In this document: positions 7,632 to 16,837 of the stretch, one piece after another
Numbering within the stretch: the stretch's first letter is position 1
Layout: each line of letters begins with the position of its first letter
Virus record (IMG/VR): IMGVR_UViG_3300034062_001898
Span: 1 to 36,183 of that record
Length of the DNA: 36,183 nucleotides
DNA from: a virus
Reading direction: 5' to 3' (one strand)
Translations under genes and position numbers: made by a program
The notes under the pieces: generated by a model
Seen by the model: the letters and a program-made list of their open reading frames with translations, nothing else
Told to the model about the DNA's origin: nothing
Databases searched by the model: none

Positions 7632-8732
7632 ATGGACTTTTACGAATCGATGCTCCAAGGCGACCCGTTCGCTACACCCGACGAGCTCTTGCGGCGCCAG
7701 GTGGCGGGCAATGCTGCACCGCGCATGTTGCCTCGAGCAACTGCGAGGACGAGCGTTGGCGGCACGCTAACCAACAACGCCCCGCAGGGCGATGCGGTGT
7801 TGCCTGGCTCAGCTCGCGGAATGGCTGATTACTTCACGCGCCGTGGCCTTGACGCGTACGCCGCCGATCCTGACGTGTCAGGCTTGCAGCAGTACGCGAA
7901 GCAGCGCTCGCAGGAAGGCGAGGGCGCCATGCTCAACGCGCTTGCGGCCGGCTACGCCGGTCGGCGATTCGAGCCGGTGCAGGCTCAGTTTTTGAAGCGG
8001 GCGATGGCTGCGCAGGAGCCGCTCAAAGTTGGCAATGCCGGATACATCACCCCGACTGGCGAGTACGTCAAAGATCCGACCTACTCACAGGATCGCCAGG
8101 CTGAGCGCTTCCTTCAGCTCGGCCAGCTTTACAGTGGGCAGGCTGCGCGCGAGGATCAGGCCGAAGCCGATCGCGCGAATCGGCTTGCGATTGCCGGTAT
8201 GCGCGGTGCCAATAGCGGCGCCGACGATGCGCGCTTGTGGCGCGCAGAAGACAAACTGCGCGGCGATTTTGATAAAGCAACGGGCGATCTCAGCACCGAG
8301 CTCAACGCGACGCGCAAGATTTCGGAAATCATCAACGCGTACGGCGGTCGGCCGGAGGCTATCCCGGCAATTCCTCAGCAGTCGCTTGTGATTCTGCTCA
8401 ACAAGTTCCTCGACCCAGGCTCGGTGGTTCGCGAAGGCGAGTTCGATCGCGTCGTGAAGGCGCAGGGGCTTGAGGGGCGAGCTAAAAACCTGATGGCAAA
8501 CCTTCTTGAAGGAAAGCCGCTCAACGTCGACGCGATCAACCAGATCAATGCACTCGCGCAGCTGTATCAGCGCGCAGCCGAGGCAAAAATCGGCATGGTC
8601 GCGCAGCAGTACACGCAGCTCGCGCAGACGCGAGGGCTAGACCCTGCGGCTGTCATCGTCAACCCGGCATACCGTGGCGGTGGGCAGCCTGCGAGCGGCA
8701 ATCGTCGCGTACGGTATGAGGATCTGCAGTAA
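7632..8732 (+). CDS. Internal virion / ejection protein candidate
   Basis: 366 residues, largely alpha-helical and Ala/Gln/Arg rich. The C-terminal third carries a GSVVREGEFDRV segment followed by RAKNLMANLLEGKPLN, a pattern shared by podovirus internal proteins. The ATG has GGAGAGC upstream. The stop codon shares a base with the start of the 649-residue protein (TAATG at 8730), indicating fixed stoichiometry between the two. Confidence 0.65.
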   Translation: MDFYESMLQGDPFATPDELLRRQVAGNAAPRMLPRATARTSVGGTLTNNAPQGDAVLPGSARGMADYFTRRGLDAYAADPDVSGLQQYAKQRSQEGEGAMLNALAAGYAGRRFEPVQAQFLKRAMAAQEPLKVGNAGYITPTGEYVKDPTYSQDRQAERFLQLGQLYSGQAAREDQAEADRANRLAIAGMRGANSGADDARLWRAEDKLRGDFDKATGDLSTELNATRKISEIINAYGGRPEAIPAIPQQSLVILLNKFLDPGSVVREGEFDRVVKAQGLEGRAKNLMANLLEGKPLNVDAINQINALAQLYQRAAEAKIGMVAQQYTQLAQTRGLDPAAVIVNPAYRGGGQPASGNRRVRYEDLQ

Positions 8733-10681
8733 TGCCAATCGATGTCGAAATGCCTGACGGCACGATCGTCGAGGGAGTACCAGACGGGATCACTCGAGAT
8801 GAGCTGACGCGAATGCTACAGAAGTACGACGCGCCAAAGCTCACCGACGAGTGGCGTCGCAACACGATGCAGAGCATGGCCGGAGCCAAGCTCAAAGAAA
8901 TGTCTTGGCTGCCAAAGACACTGCTTAATGTAGGCGCCGGAGCGCAGGAGCTGCTAACAGGCGCTCAGCAGCGACTGACGGATATGTTCGGCAGCGACGA
9001 TAGCCAAGCGCAGATGCGTAAGCGGGTCGCCGACGAACGTGCGCTAGCGGAGACGCTGGCGGCTAACACCGCTGGTGGAAAGGTTTCTCAGGTCGCCGGC
9101 AACATCGCTCCGACGCTGGCGATCCCGGTCGGCGCATTCGCCAACACCGCGGCTCGCGCTGGCACCTTCTTGCCGCGTGCGTATCAAGCATTTCGCACGG
9201 GGCGCACGTTGGCGCCTGCAGCGACGACCACGGCGCGCCTCGGTGGCGCAGGCCTGGTTGGTGACTCGCTGCTCGCAGGCGGAACGTACGGGGCTCTACG
9301 GCCGACTGCGGAAGGCGAAAGCGCCACGCAGAACGCCCTTGAGGGGGCGGGTTACGGAACCCTGCTCCCGTTGGCGGGGCTTGGCGTCAACTCCATACGC
9401 CGGGTCACGACCGCCTCTGGCGGTGGCGACCGCGCGGCTGAGCGCGTCGTTGATGAGCTCGCCGGTGAGGGCGCGGACGCAGCGGCTCGCCAGAGCGTAT
9501 TGCGGCGCACGCTGTCGCAGCTGCGCGGCAATCGCACTCAAAGCCCGATCCCGCTCTCTACGGCGGCACAGCTCGACAGCGCGGATCTTGCCCGCCTGGA
9601 GCGTGGCAGCCGCGCTCGAGACGCCTCCAATTGGTACGACTTCGACCTCAACCAGGCTCGCACGGTTGCGGACGAGGTTGGCCGCGCCACGCGCGACGCG
9701 GACGTGCTCGCCTCTCGCCGCGCGACGCGCTCGCGGCTCTGGAATGAAAACTGGGCTGACGCTCAGCAGGGAGCTGACCTCGGCCAGTTCGCCGGCGACC
9801 TCGCTCAGTTCCGTAACTTCCTCGACGACGCGATGCTGGGGGCAGAGGCAAGCAACCCGACCGTGCGCGGCATGCTGAAGGCGATCTCGGACGATATCGA
9901 TCGCGTCACGGCGGCCGGCGCCGAGTACACCCCGGCGCACTTGCAGCAAATCCGCGCCAACCTCAGTGCTCGGTTTAATCCCATGAACCCGAACGCGCTG
10001 TCGGCGGCGCCTCGCGATTCGGCCGCACGTCTTGCGACGATGGGCCAGGTCGACGACATCCTCAACCGCGCGACCGACGGCAAGTGGCAAACAGTGGTCG
10101 ACACCTACGCGCGCCGCTCGCGCATGGTCGATGCGAGCAAGGCCGCGGGCCGCGTGCGCGCCGCGTTCTACGACCCGGCAACGGGCCGTGTCTTGGGCGT
10201 CGCTGCCGACGCCGCTGGCGATATTCCAAAGATCACGGAGGCAGGGCTCGGGCGTGCAATGAGTCGCGCTCGAGACAAGGCCGGCGCTTCGCAGCTCTCG
10301 CCTCGCGCTGAGGCTCGGCTGAATGTGGTACTTGAAGCGCTTCGACGGCAAAATATCACCCAGCGTGTTGCGAAGACAGCGACAGCAGGTGGTGGTAGCA
10401 ACACCGCGAGCGACACGATCGCTGCCGAAGCGGCAGGCCAGGTCGGCGACGCAATCGCGGGGGCGGCAGGAGCTCCCACCTGGGCGGCACGGCTTGGATT
10501 GTCGGCGCTTAAAGACGTGGCGGCGCGCAATCGCGACCGGGCGTTGGCGGAGGCGCTGCAGAACCCTGACGAGCTGCTGCAGATCCTGGAGCGGCTTGAG
10601 CGATCGGGTCAGCCGTTGTCGCCTGAGCAGAGCGTACTTTTGAACATGCTGCGTGGCAGTGCCAGCACGGCCGCGAATTGA
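8732..10681 (+). CDS. Large ejection (injection) protein candidate
   Basis: 649 residues, the largest of the four ejection-type proteins. The N-terminal 30 residues (PIDVEMPDGTIVEGVPDGITRDEL) are a small strand-helix cap found at the start of internal proteins in many podoviruses. Residues 90-215 hold Gly/Ala-rich hydrophobic stretches that could enter a membrane. The remainder is a long Arg/Ala-rich helical region. Such proteins leave the virion with the DNA and extend the tail channel through the cell envelope. No lytic transglycosylase motif was seen. Confidence 0.65.
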   Translation: MPIDVEMPDGTIVEGVPDGITRDELTRMLQKYDAPKLTDEWRRNTMQSMAGAKLKEMSWLPKTLLNVGAGAQELLTGAQQRLTDMFGSDDSQAQMRKRVADERALAETLAANTAGGKVSQVAGNIAPTLAIPVGAFANTAARAGTFLPRAYQAFRTGRTLAPAATTTARLGGAGLVGDSLLAGGTYGALRPTAEGESATQNALEGAGYGTLLPLAGLGVNSIRRVTTASGGGDRAAERVVDELAGEGADAAARQSVLRRTLSQLRGNRTQSPIPLSTAAQLDSADLARLERGSRARDASNWYDFDLNQARTVADEVGRATRDADVLASRRATRSRLWNENWADAQQGADLGQFAGDLAQFRNFLDDAMLGAEASNPTVRGMLKAISDDIDRVTAAGAEYTPAHLQQIRANLSARFNPMNPNALSAAPRDSAARLATMGQVDDILNRATDGKWQTVVDTYARRSRMVDASKAAGRVRAAFYDPATGRVLGVAADAAGDIPKITEAGLGRAMSRARDKAGASQLSPRAEARLNVVLEALRRQNITQRVAKTATAGGGSNTASDTIAAEAAGQVGDAIAGAAGAPTWAARLGLSALKDVAARNRDRALAEALQNPDELLQILERLERSGQPLSPEQSVLLNMLRGSASTAAN

Positions 10682-10693
10682 TAGGAGACGGTA

Positions 10694-13600
10694 ATGCCTA
10701 GAAATGGATCTGGTGTATACACGCTGCCCTCTGGCAACCCGGTTGAGCCGGGTACAGTCATCGAAGCGGACTGGGCAAATACCACGCTTGAGGACATAGC
10801 TACCGAGCTCACCGACTCCCTGTCGCGTACGGGCGAGGGCGGCATGCTCGCGCCGTTCCGCCTGGCTGACGGCGCTCAGGCTACGCCCGGCATCTCCTGG
10901 CTTAACGAGACCTCGAGCGGTTTCTACCGCAGCGGCAGCGGCGAGTTTTGGGGCACCGTCCTCGGCACCCGCGTCCTGCAGTACAGCGCCAACGGCGTCT
11001 TGATTCCAACCGGCCGCACGCTGACCGCCCAAGGCAACGTCACTGTTGGTGGCACCCTCGGCGTCACGGGCAACACGACCCTCTCCGGCACTCTTGGCGT
11101 CACCGGCAACACGACCGTCGGCGGCACGTTGGGGGTGACTGGAAACACCACACTCAGCGGAACTTTGGCCGTTACTGGTGCGATTACCGCGACGGGTGGG
11201 GTTTATGGCAACGCCACGATTACGGGTGGCACGATCAACAACACCGCCATTGGCGGCACGACGCCTGCGGCTGGCACCTTCACCAACCTCACCGTCACTG
11301 GCGCGGCCTCGCTGGGCGATGCCATCACCGCGACGGGCGGTACGATCAATGGCGTGACGATTGGTGCTGTGAACCGCGCGGCGGGTAACTTCACGACCGT
11401 CAACGCCAACAGCGGCATCACTGGCACTTTGACCGGCAACGTCACGGGTAACGTGACGGGTAACGTCACCGGCAACGTGACGGGCGATGTGGCGGGTAAC
11501 GTCACCGCCGTAAGCGGAACCTCGACGTTCAACAACGTCACGATAAACGGCAACCTCGACATGACGAGCGGAGTCATCTCCAACCTCGTTGCGCCGACTG
11601 CCGACAGCGATGCCGCCAACAAGGCATACGTCGACCAAGTGGCGCAGGGCTTAGATGCCAAGGCGTCGTGCGTCGCGGCGACGACGGCCAACATCGCGCT
11701 GTCTGGTACTCAGACCATCGACGGCGTCGCCGTTACGGCCGGCCAGCGCGTGTTGGTGAAGAACCAGACGGCTGCTGCCGAAAACGGCATCTACGTCGCT
11801 GCGGCTGGCACGTGGAGTCGCTCGAGTGACGCAAACACTTGGGACGAGCTTGTCTCGGCGTTTGTGTTTGTCGAAGGCGGTACGACCAACGACGACAGCG
11901 GCTGGGTCTGCTCGATATCACCGGGTGGCACACTTGGCGTGACGGCTGTCACCTGGGTGCAGTTCTCCGGCGCAGGGCAGATTACTGCTGGCGCGGGTCT
12001 TACCAAGACTGGCAACACGCTCAACGTCGGCACGGCGTCTGCCTCGCGCATCGTCGTCAACGCGGACGACATCGATCTGGCAACGACGGGCGTTGCTGCT
12101 AACACCTACAAGTCGGTGACGGTCGACGCGTACGGGCGCGTGACGGGAGGCACCAACCCGACGACGCTGGCTGGTTACGGCATCTCGGATGCCTACACCA
12201 TCGCCCAGGTCGATAGCATCTTTGGCAGCACGACTTCGGCGGCGGCGTCTGCTGCTGCTGCTGCGTCTAGCGCGTCTGCTGCCTCGACTAGTGCGTCTAA
12301 TGCGCTGACATCTGAGAACAACGCCTTGTCGTCTGCTAACGCGGCGGCTGCGTCTTTCGACTCGTTCGATGATCGGTACCTTGGCGCGAAGGCGTCTGAT
12401 CCGACCGTGGACAACGACGGCAACCCGCTCATCACTGGCGCGTTGTACTTCAACACCGCCGCCAACGAGATGCGCGTCTACAGCGGCTCTGCGTGGCTTG
12501 CCTCGTACCTGCCGGCGACGACGTATGTACAAGGCCCGGCCTCTGCCACTGACAACGCGATTGCACGGTACGACGGCACGACGGGCAAGGTCATTCAAAA
12601 CAGCGGAGCTGTGATCGACGACAGCGGTAACGTCGGTGTCGGCGTTACGCCTAGCGCGTGGGTGTCATATCAGAAAGGCATCGACTTCGGCGGCGCAGGA
12701 AATTACGGATCGATTACTGCGCGCGCTGCGTGGACTGAGGTTGCCAATAACGCGTACATCAACGGGTCTGCTGTAGACATATACAAAAACAGCAGCACCG
12801 CAGGAAAGTACGCTATTAGTGGCAACGCTCATGTCTGGTATACCGCGCCGACGGGCACCGCAGGCAACACGATTACATATACGCAGGCGATGACCCTAAA
12901 CGCCAACGGTAGCCTGTTGGTTGGCGGAGTTAACGAGCTCTTTCCAACGGCTAACCGCGGCATCGTAGAAGTGCAGGGTTCTTCCCAGGCTATCTACGGC
13001 ATGGGCGTCGGCGGCACCGCGGCCGGATACATCCTGCACGACGGTACCAACATGGATGTCTGGCAGTCGCGCAATGGCTATCTGCGCTTTGCGACTAACA
13101 GCGCAGAGCGTATGCGCATCGACTCGTCGGGCAACGTCGGTATTGGGACGGCTTCGCCTAACTCTAGGTTTATGGTGACGGTAACATCTGGAGAAAACGC
13201 CAGATTTACTAACACCACCGGCACCGAAAGAATCCATTTTGCTGCGCGTAGTTCCGCTGGCGTTGCAAAAATATCGTCAGAAAACAGCGATCTTCAAGTT
13301 TACGCAACTGACGCAAACGCATTGCTTCTTGGTACGAGCAACACCGAACGGATGCGTATTGACTCCTCCGGCAACGTCGGTATTGGAACAACACCTACCT
13401 GCAAACTTGACGTACTGGTTGGATCAAACCAAAGACTTTTGATGCGCGAGCGTGGTTCTGGCGCTGTTTGCTTAGATGCGGCGCTTGGAAATAACACTGC
13501 ATACCAGTCGCTGTTCGTAAATGGATCATCAATCGCGCTTCAGCAAAACGCAACGACCAGAGTAACTGTTAACGCTGGATTAAGCGTTGGGACAGCGGCA

Positions 13601-13993
13601 GACCCTGGCGCAGGCGGAATTTATGCCACGGGCAACATCACGGCCTACTACTCCGACGCTCGTCTGAAGGACTTTAAGGGAACTATTACCAACGCCTTGG
13701 ACAAGGTGTCGAAGCTGAACGGCTACGTCTACGTCGAGAACGAGACGGCGAAGAAGTACGGCTACGACAGCGACGCAGAGCAGGTTGGTGTCTCCGCTCA
13801 AGAAGTTGAGGCAGTGCTGCCGCATGTCGTCACTGCTGCGCCGTTCGACTTAACCGTCGATGAGAGCGGGAACAAAGTCTCTAAGTCGGGTGAGCATTAC
13901 AAGACCGTTCGCTACGAGCGATTGGTGCCGTTGCTCATCGAGGCGATTAAGGAGTTGAAGGCTGAAGTTGAGGCTTTGAAGGCGGCGAAGTAA
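10694..13993 (+). CDS. Tail fibre with C-terminal S74 self-cleaving chaperone
   Basis: 1099 residues; host-recognition fibre. Residues 1-100 should anchor to the tail. Four 12-residue repeats (G-G-T-L-G-V-T-G-N-T-T type) span residues 118-165. Six GNVT-type tetrads start at residue 248. A globular domain follows, then an Ala/Ser-rich helix (near residues 515-555). Two ERMRIDSSGNVGIGT repeats precede the C-terminus. SDARLK at residue 987 opens a peptidase_S74 intramolecular chaperone of 113 residues. In this family the chaperone trimerises the fibre and cuts itself off just before that Ser, which would leave 986 residues. AGGAGA lies before the ATG. The stop overlaps the adhesin start (TAATG). 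Confidence 0.85.
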   Translation: MPRNGSGVYTLPSGNPVEPGTVIEADWANTTLEDIATELTDSLSRTGEGGMLAPFRLADGAQATPGISWLNETSSGFYRSGSGEFWGTVLGTRVLQYSANGVLIPTGRTLTAQGNVTVGGTLGVTGNTTLSGTLGVTGNTTVGGTLGVTGNTTLSGTLAVTGAITATGGVYGNATITGGTINNTAIGGTTPAAGTFTNLTVTGAASLGDAITATGGTINGVTIGAVNRAAGNFTTVNANSGITGTLTGNVTGNVTGNVTGNVTGDVAGNVTAVSGTSTFNNVTINGNLDMTSGVISNLVAPTADSDAANKAYVDQVAQGLDAKASCVAATTANIALSGTQTIDGVAVTAGQRVLVKNQTAAAENGIYVAAAGTWSRSSDANTWDELVSAFVFVEGGTTNDDSGWVCSISPGGTLGVTAVTWVQFSGAGQITAGAGLTKTGNTLNVGTASASRIVVNADDIDLATTGVAANTYKSVTVDAYGRVTGGTNPTTLAGYGISDAYTIAQVDSIFGSTTSAAASAAAAASSASAASTSASNALTSENNALSSANAAAASFDSFDDRYLGAKASDPTVDNDGNPLITGALYFNTAANEMRVYSGSAWLASYLPATTYVQGPASATDNAIARYDGTTGKVIQNSGAVIDDSGNVGVGVTPSAWVSYQKGIDFGGAGNYGSITARAAWTEVANNAYINGSAVDIYKNSSTAGKYAISGNAHVWYTAPTGTAGNTITYTQAMTLNANGSLLVGGVNELFPTANRGIVEVQGSSQAIYGMGVGGTAAGYILHDGTNMDVWQSRNGYLRFATNSAERMRIDSSGNVGIGTASPNSRFMVTVTSGENARFTNTTGTERIHFAARSSAGVAKISSENSDLQVYATDANALLLGTSNTERMRIDSSGNVGIGTTPTCKLDVLVGSNQRLLMRERGSGAVCLDAALGNNTAYQSLFVNGSSIALQQNATTRVTVNAGLSVGTAADPGAGGIYATGNITAYYSDARLKDFKGTITNALDKVSKLNGYVYVENETAKKYGYDSDAEQVGVSAQEVEAVLPHVVTAAPFDLTVDESGNKVSKSGEHYKTVRYERLVPLLIEAIKELKAEVEALKAAK
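11045..11506 (+). repeat. In-frame repeats in the tail-fibre shaft
   Basis: Four tandem 36-base units (11045-11188) encode 12-residue repeats of the GTLGVTGNTT type. Six 12-base units (11435-11506) encode GNVT-type tetrads, one of them changed to GDVA. In-frame units of this sort let fibre length vary by recombination or slippage. Confidence 0.8.
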
Positions 13994-14976
13994 TGACACT
14001 CCCAACGTCAGGACAAATTTCTCTGTCTCAGGTTGCCGTCGAACTTAGCCGGGCGGCTAACGCCACTACATCGCTTGGAGAAACAGCCGTTCGCACGCTC
14101 GCAGGCGTGCCGTCTGGTGCTATCTCGATGAGCAACTTGTGGGGCAAGTCTGCCGTCACGCCGTCTATCGAATATCTTGTTGTGGCAGGCGGTGGTGGTG
14201 GCGGTGGCGCAGGATCAACTTGGGCGACGGCAGGTGGCGGTGGTGGTGGCGGCTATCGTACGGCAACTGGGTTTGCCGTCGTTGCAGGGTCAGCAATCAC
14301 GGTCACGGTCGGCGCTGGCGGCTCCTACGCTGGTGTGTATGCTCGCGGCAACTCAGGCTCTAACTCGTCTATCTCCGGGTCATCGACAATTACCTCAACG
14401 GGCGGGGGTGGTGGCGCGGGCTGGAACGGCAACGCGTTAACCGGCGGATCGGGCGGCGGTGGCGCGGGTTATCAGGACTTGGGCGGGCAAGGCGGCGCAG
14501 CCGGAACTTCCGGTCAAGGAAACGCAGGCGGCACTGGCCTGTACAACATTGGCAGTTACTCCGCAGGCGGCGGTGGCGGTGGCGCGGGCGGTGCCGGTGG
14601 CAATCACAACGGCTCCGGCGGCGGCGGTAACGGCGGCGCTGGCTTGACGTTCGACGGCGTGACGTACGCTGCGGGTGGCGGTGCCGGTGGAACATCCTCT
14701 GGCGGCACTCCTGGCATTCCAACGGGAGGCCACGGCGGTGCTGCCGACGAGAGCGGCGGTGCTGCATTTGCCAACACAGGCAGCGGCGGCGGTGGCGGCG
14801 GCGGTGGCACGGCCAACAGCGGCACCGAAGGCGGTGGCGGTGGCTCCGGCATAGTCATCATTCGTTATGCCAGCACGTATCCGGCTGCCGTCTCAACGAC
14901 CGGCTCTCCGACAGTGACTGTTTCGGGCGGCTACCGCACGTACAAGTTCACCGGCTCCGGCTCGATCACTTTCTAA
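13993..14976 (+). CDS. Glycine-rich tail adhesin
   Basis: 327 residues. The first 50 residues (LPTSGQISLSQVAVEL, then ISMSNLWGKS) are a small module common at the N-terminus of phage tail proteins. Residues from about 60 to 290 are glycine-rich, with runs of 5-7 Gly between short strands, closing with GIVIIRYAS. This is the layout of glycine-rich receptor-binding domains, such as those that build polyglycine-II sandwiches in T-even gp38 adhesins. The protein ends in a small beta domain (GGYRTYKFTGSGSITF). It is coupled by TAATG to the fibre, so it probably forms the fibre tip. Confidence 0.72.
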   Translation: MTLPTSGQISLSQVAVELSRAANATTSLGETAVRTLAGVPSGAISMSNLWGKSAVTPSIEYLVVAGGGGGGGAGSTWATAGGGGGGGYRTATGFAVVAGSAITVTVGAGGSYAGVYARGNSGSNSSISGSSTITSTGGGGGAGWNGNALTGGSGGGGAGYQDLGGQGGAAGTSGQGNAGGTGLYNIGSYSAGGGGGGAGGAGGNHNGSGGGGNGGAGLTFDGVTYAAGGGAGGTSSGGTPGIPTGGHGGAADESGGAAFANTGSGGGGGGGGTANSGTEGGGGGSGIVIIRYASTYPAAVSTTGSPTVTVSGGYRTYKFTGSGSITF

Positions 14977-14985
14977 GGTATCTGC

Positions 14986-15363
14986 ATGGCTCACTTTGCA
15001 CAGCTTGATGAAAACAACGTCGTCACGCAGGTTATCGTCGTGGCGAATGCGGAATTGCTTGACGAGAACGGCGTTGAGTCAGAGCAGCGCGGCGTGGAGT
15101 TTTGTCAGTCGCTCTTTGGCGCAGACACGGTGTGGAAGCAAACGTCATACAACCGGAACATGCGCAAAAACTACGCGGGGATCGGCTTCACCTACCGCGA
15201 AGACCTTGACGCGTTTGTGCCTCCCTCTCCGTTTCCGTCTTGGCTGCTCAATGAAGAAACAGCGCAGTGGTACGCGCCAGTGCCATATCCCGACGACGGA
15301 AAGATGTATCACTGGGACGAAGCAACTTTATCTTGGATTGAAAGCGCGGAGGTACCAGCGTGA
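14986..15363 (+). CDS. Fibre-associated conserved phage protein
   Basis: 125 residues. The sequence opens with a short strand pair (FAQLDENNVVTQVIVV) and holds the KNYAGIGFTY and FPSWLLNEETAQWYAPVPYPDDG segments. This is a widespread family that sits behind fibre genes in many phages, with no biochemical role assigned. The ATG has AAGG upstream. The last four bases overlap the next gene (GTGA). Confidence 0.7.
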   Translation: MAHFAQLDENNVVTQVIVVANAELLDENGVESEQRGVEFCQSLFGADTVWKQTSYNRNMRKNYAGIGFTYREDLDAFVPPSPFPSWLLNEETAQWYAPVPYPDDGKMYHWDEATLSWIESAEVPA

Positions 15364-15674
15364 TTACTTGGAAAATCGAAAGCTTGACCGTCAAGCCGCA
15401 GCAAGGCTCCCACACCGACGTTGTCGTGACGGCAGCGTGGCGTTGCGTCGGAGAGTCTGGCGACATCTATCTGAGCAACTACGGCACCGCTTCATTCGCG
15501 GCACCTGGTTCGACGTTCACTCCGTACGATCAGCTTACGGAAGCGCAGGTGCTGAGCTGGTGCTACGCCAACGGCGTCGATAAGGCCGGTGTGGAAGCAA
15601 ACGTGCGGCTCGAGTTAAACGAAAGAATTAACCCGCCCGTCGTCAGCAAGCCGCTGCCGTGGGTTGTGGGCTGA
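15360..15674 (+). CDS. Fibre-associated small phage protein
   Basis: 104 residues; GTG start overlapping the previous stop. A beta-rich first half (GDIYLSNYGTASF) is followed by a helix (YDQLTEAQVLSW) and a terminal INPPVVSKPLPW motif. This motif set is shared by small proteins encoded just behind fibre genes in many phages. It probably belongs to the fibre or its assembly. No catalytic residues are apparent. Confidence 0.68.
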   Translation: MITWKIESLTVKPQQGSHTDVVVTAAWRCVGESGDIYLSNYGTASFAAPGSTFTPYDQLTEAQVLSWCYANGVDKAGVEANVRLELNERINPPVVSKPLPWVVG

Positions 15675-15726
15675 GTGTTGAGAAAACGCAAAGGCGGTGA
15701 CAGTAACGCAATAGAGGGCTGATGAG

Positions 15727-15906
15727 ATGACCGACAAGCTGACAGAAGCCGAAATTGAGCATATCGCTGAACGTGCTGCGGATAAGGCCATTGAGAAGGT
15801 CTATTCGCAGATCGGCAAATCAGTCGCGCAGAAAATCATCTGGATTATCGGCGTCGCAACTGTCGGCGTTTTCATGTTCGTGTCAGGACGGGAAGTTTTG
15901 AAATGA
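15727..15906 (+). CDS. Small membrane protein of the lysis cassette (59 residues)
   Basis: 59 residues, just below usual ORF cut-offs. Residues 1-35 are a charged amphipathic helix (TEAEIEHIAERAADKAIEK). Residues 37-53 form one membrane segment (IIWIIGVATVGVFMFVS), then a short charged tail. The stop overlaps the holin start by four bases (ATGA), so the two are co-translated. AGAGGGC lies upstream. Phage proteins of this design often stand right before holins; it may be a holin partner or antiholin, which is inference. Confidence 0.78.
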   Translation: MTDKLTEAEIEHIAERAADKAIEKVYSQIGKSVAQKIIWIIGVATVGVFMFVSGREVLK

Positions 15907-16397
15907 TTGAGATGCTGGGCGGTGGCGTTGTCGGCTCCGTGCTGGGCGGCGTCTTCCGCCTAGTGCCGGAGTTTCTGAAAGCGTTTGACCGGAAGAACGA
16001 GCGCACGCACGAGCTCGCAATGTTCCAAGAGCAGTGCAAGCTCGAGGCGCAGCGCGGCGCGCAGAAGATGGCCGAGATCCGCGCTCAGCACCAGGCCGAC
16101 CTCGATGTCGGCGTGATCGGCGCGTTCAAGTCAGCGATCGAGCAGCAGACCGAAATGACCAAGGCCGCGGGCGGCTGGGCGGCAGCGCTCTCCGCGAGCG
16201 TGCGCCCGGTGATCACCTACTGGGTGCTCTTCATCTGGTCGTTCGTGCACGTCTGGTATGCGTACAACGCTTCGTATGCAGGCTCAGCGCCAATCGAAGT
16301 GTTCAAGGCGATGATGACCGCGGACTTCGCAGCGCTCGTTGCCGGCACGCTTAACTACTGGTTCCTTGATAGGACTCTCTCGCGTCGAGGCTTGTGA
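15903..16397 (+). CDS. Holin, GTA_holin_3TM type
   Basis: 164 residues. The N-terminal segment is glycine-rich and hydrophobic (GGGVVGSVLGGVFRLVPEFL). A charged coiled stretch follows (about residues 25-65). Two C-terminal membrane segments are clear (ITYWVLFIWSFVHVWYAY and FAALVAGTLNYWFL). This arrangement matches the 3-TM holin family also found in gene-transfer agents. It would permeabilise the inner membrane at lysis to release the endolysin, which lacks a signal sequence. It overlaps both neighbours. Confidence 0.8.
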   Translation: MIEMLGGGVVGSVLGGVFRLVPEFLKAFDRKNERTHELAMFQEQCKLEAQRGAQKMAEIRAQHQADLDVGVIGAFKSAIEQQTEMTKAAGGWAAALSASVRPVITYWVLFIWSFVHVWYAYNASYAGSAPIEVFKAMMTADFAALVAGTLNYWFLDRTLSRRGL

Positions 16398-16837
16398 TGG
16401 ATCTCGAGCTCGCCACCACATTGTGCAAGGAGTTTGAAGGCTTCCGAAGCAAGAGCTACTTGTGCCCGGCCGGAGTCGAAACGATCGGCTATGGCAGCAC
16501 GCGCTACCCCGACGGGCGAAAGGTAAAGCTCGACGATCCGCCAATCACGCGCACCGAGGCGGAAGACATCCTTCGCTGGCAGCTCGAGCGTGAGTTCTTG
16601 CCAGGCGTGCTGCGCGCGTGCCCGTCGTTGATCTCGCACCCGCAGGCACTCAACGCGGTTGTCGACTTTGCGTACAACCTCGGCGTCGGGCGCCTGCAGA
16701 CAAGCACGCTGCGTCGACGAATCAATCAGGGTGATTGGCAGGGCGCGAAAGAGCAGCTCATGCGCTGGGTACGAGGCGGCGGGCGAGTGTTGCCCGGCCT
16801 AGTGCGCCGGCGAAAGGCTGAGGCCGCGCTGTTATGA
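16397..16837 (+). CDS. Endolysin, GH24 lysozyme
   Basis: 146 residues, the normal length of a T4/P22-type muramidase. It cleaves the N-acetylmuramic acid to N-acetylglucosamine bond of peptidoglycan. The catalytic pattern E-x8-C-x5-T is seen as E14 (FEGFR), C23 (YLCPAG) and T29 (ETIGYGS); the Cys form replaces the Asp of T4. The ALNAVVDFAYNLG helix is also typical. There is no signal or SAR segment, so export depends on the holin. The ATG at 16397 gives a TGATG overlap with the holin stop; a GTG at 16394 is an alternative start. Confidence 0.9.
   Translation: MDLELATTLCKEFEGFRSKSYLCPAGVETIGYGSTRYPDGRKVKLDDPPITRTEAEDILRWQLEREFLPGVLRACPSLISHPQALNAVVDFAYNLGVGRLQTSTLRRRINQGDWQGAKEQLMRWVRGGGRVLPGLVRRRKAEAALL

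Noticed and set aside
11045-11506. CRISPR-like repeat array
   Set aside because: The repeats are coding, in frame and contiguous without spacers.
9296-11638. 780-codon open frame on the - strand
   Set aside because: It is antisense to the large ejection gene and the fibre, its protein is Arg/Val/Ala-rich and has no domain pattern, and it has no ribosome site. Long antisense frames are expected in GC-rich DNA with biased third positions.
13993-14976. Diversity-generating retroelement target in the adhesin or fibre
   Set aside because: No reverse transcriptase gene and no second copy of a variable repeat were found. The repeats in the fibre are short in-frame shaft units.
15675-15726. Promoter TTGAGA with CAGTAA before the lysis genes
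   Set aside because: The -35 is fair, but the -10 matches consensus at only two positions, so it is not supported.
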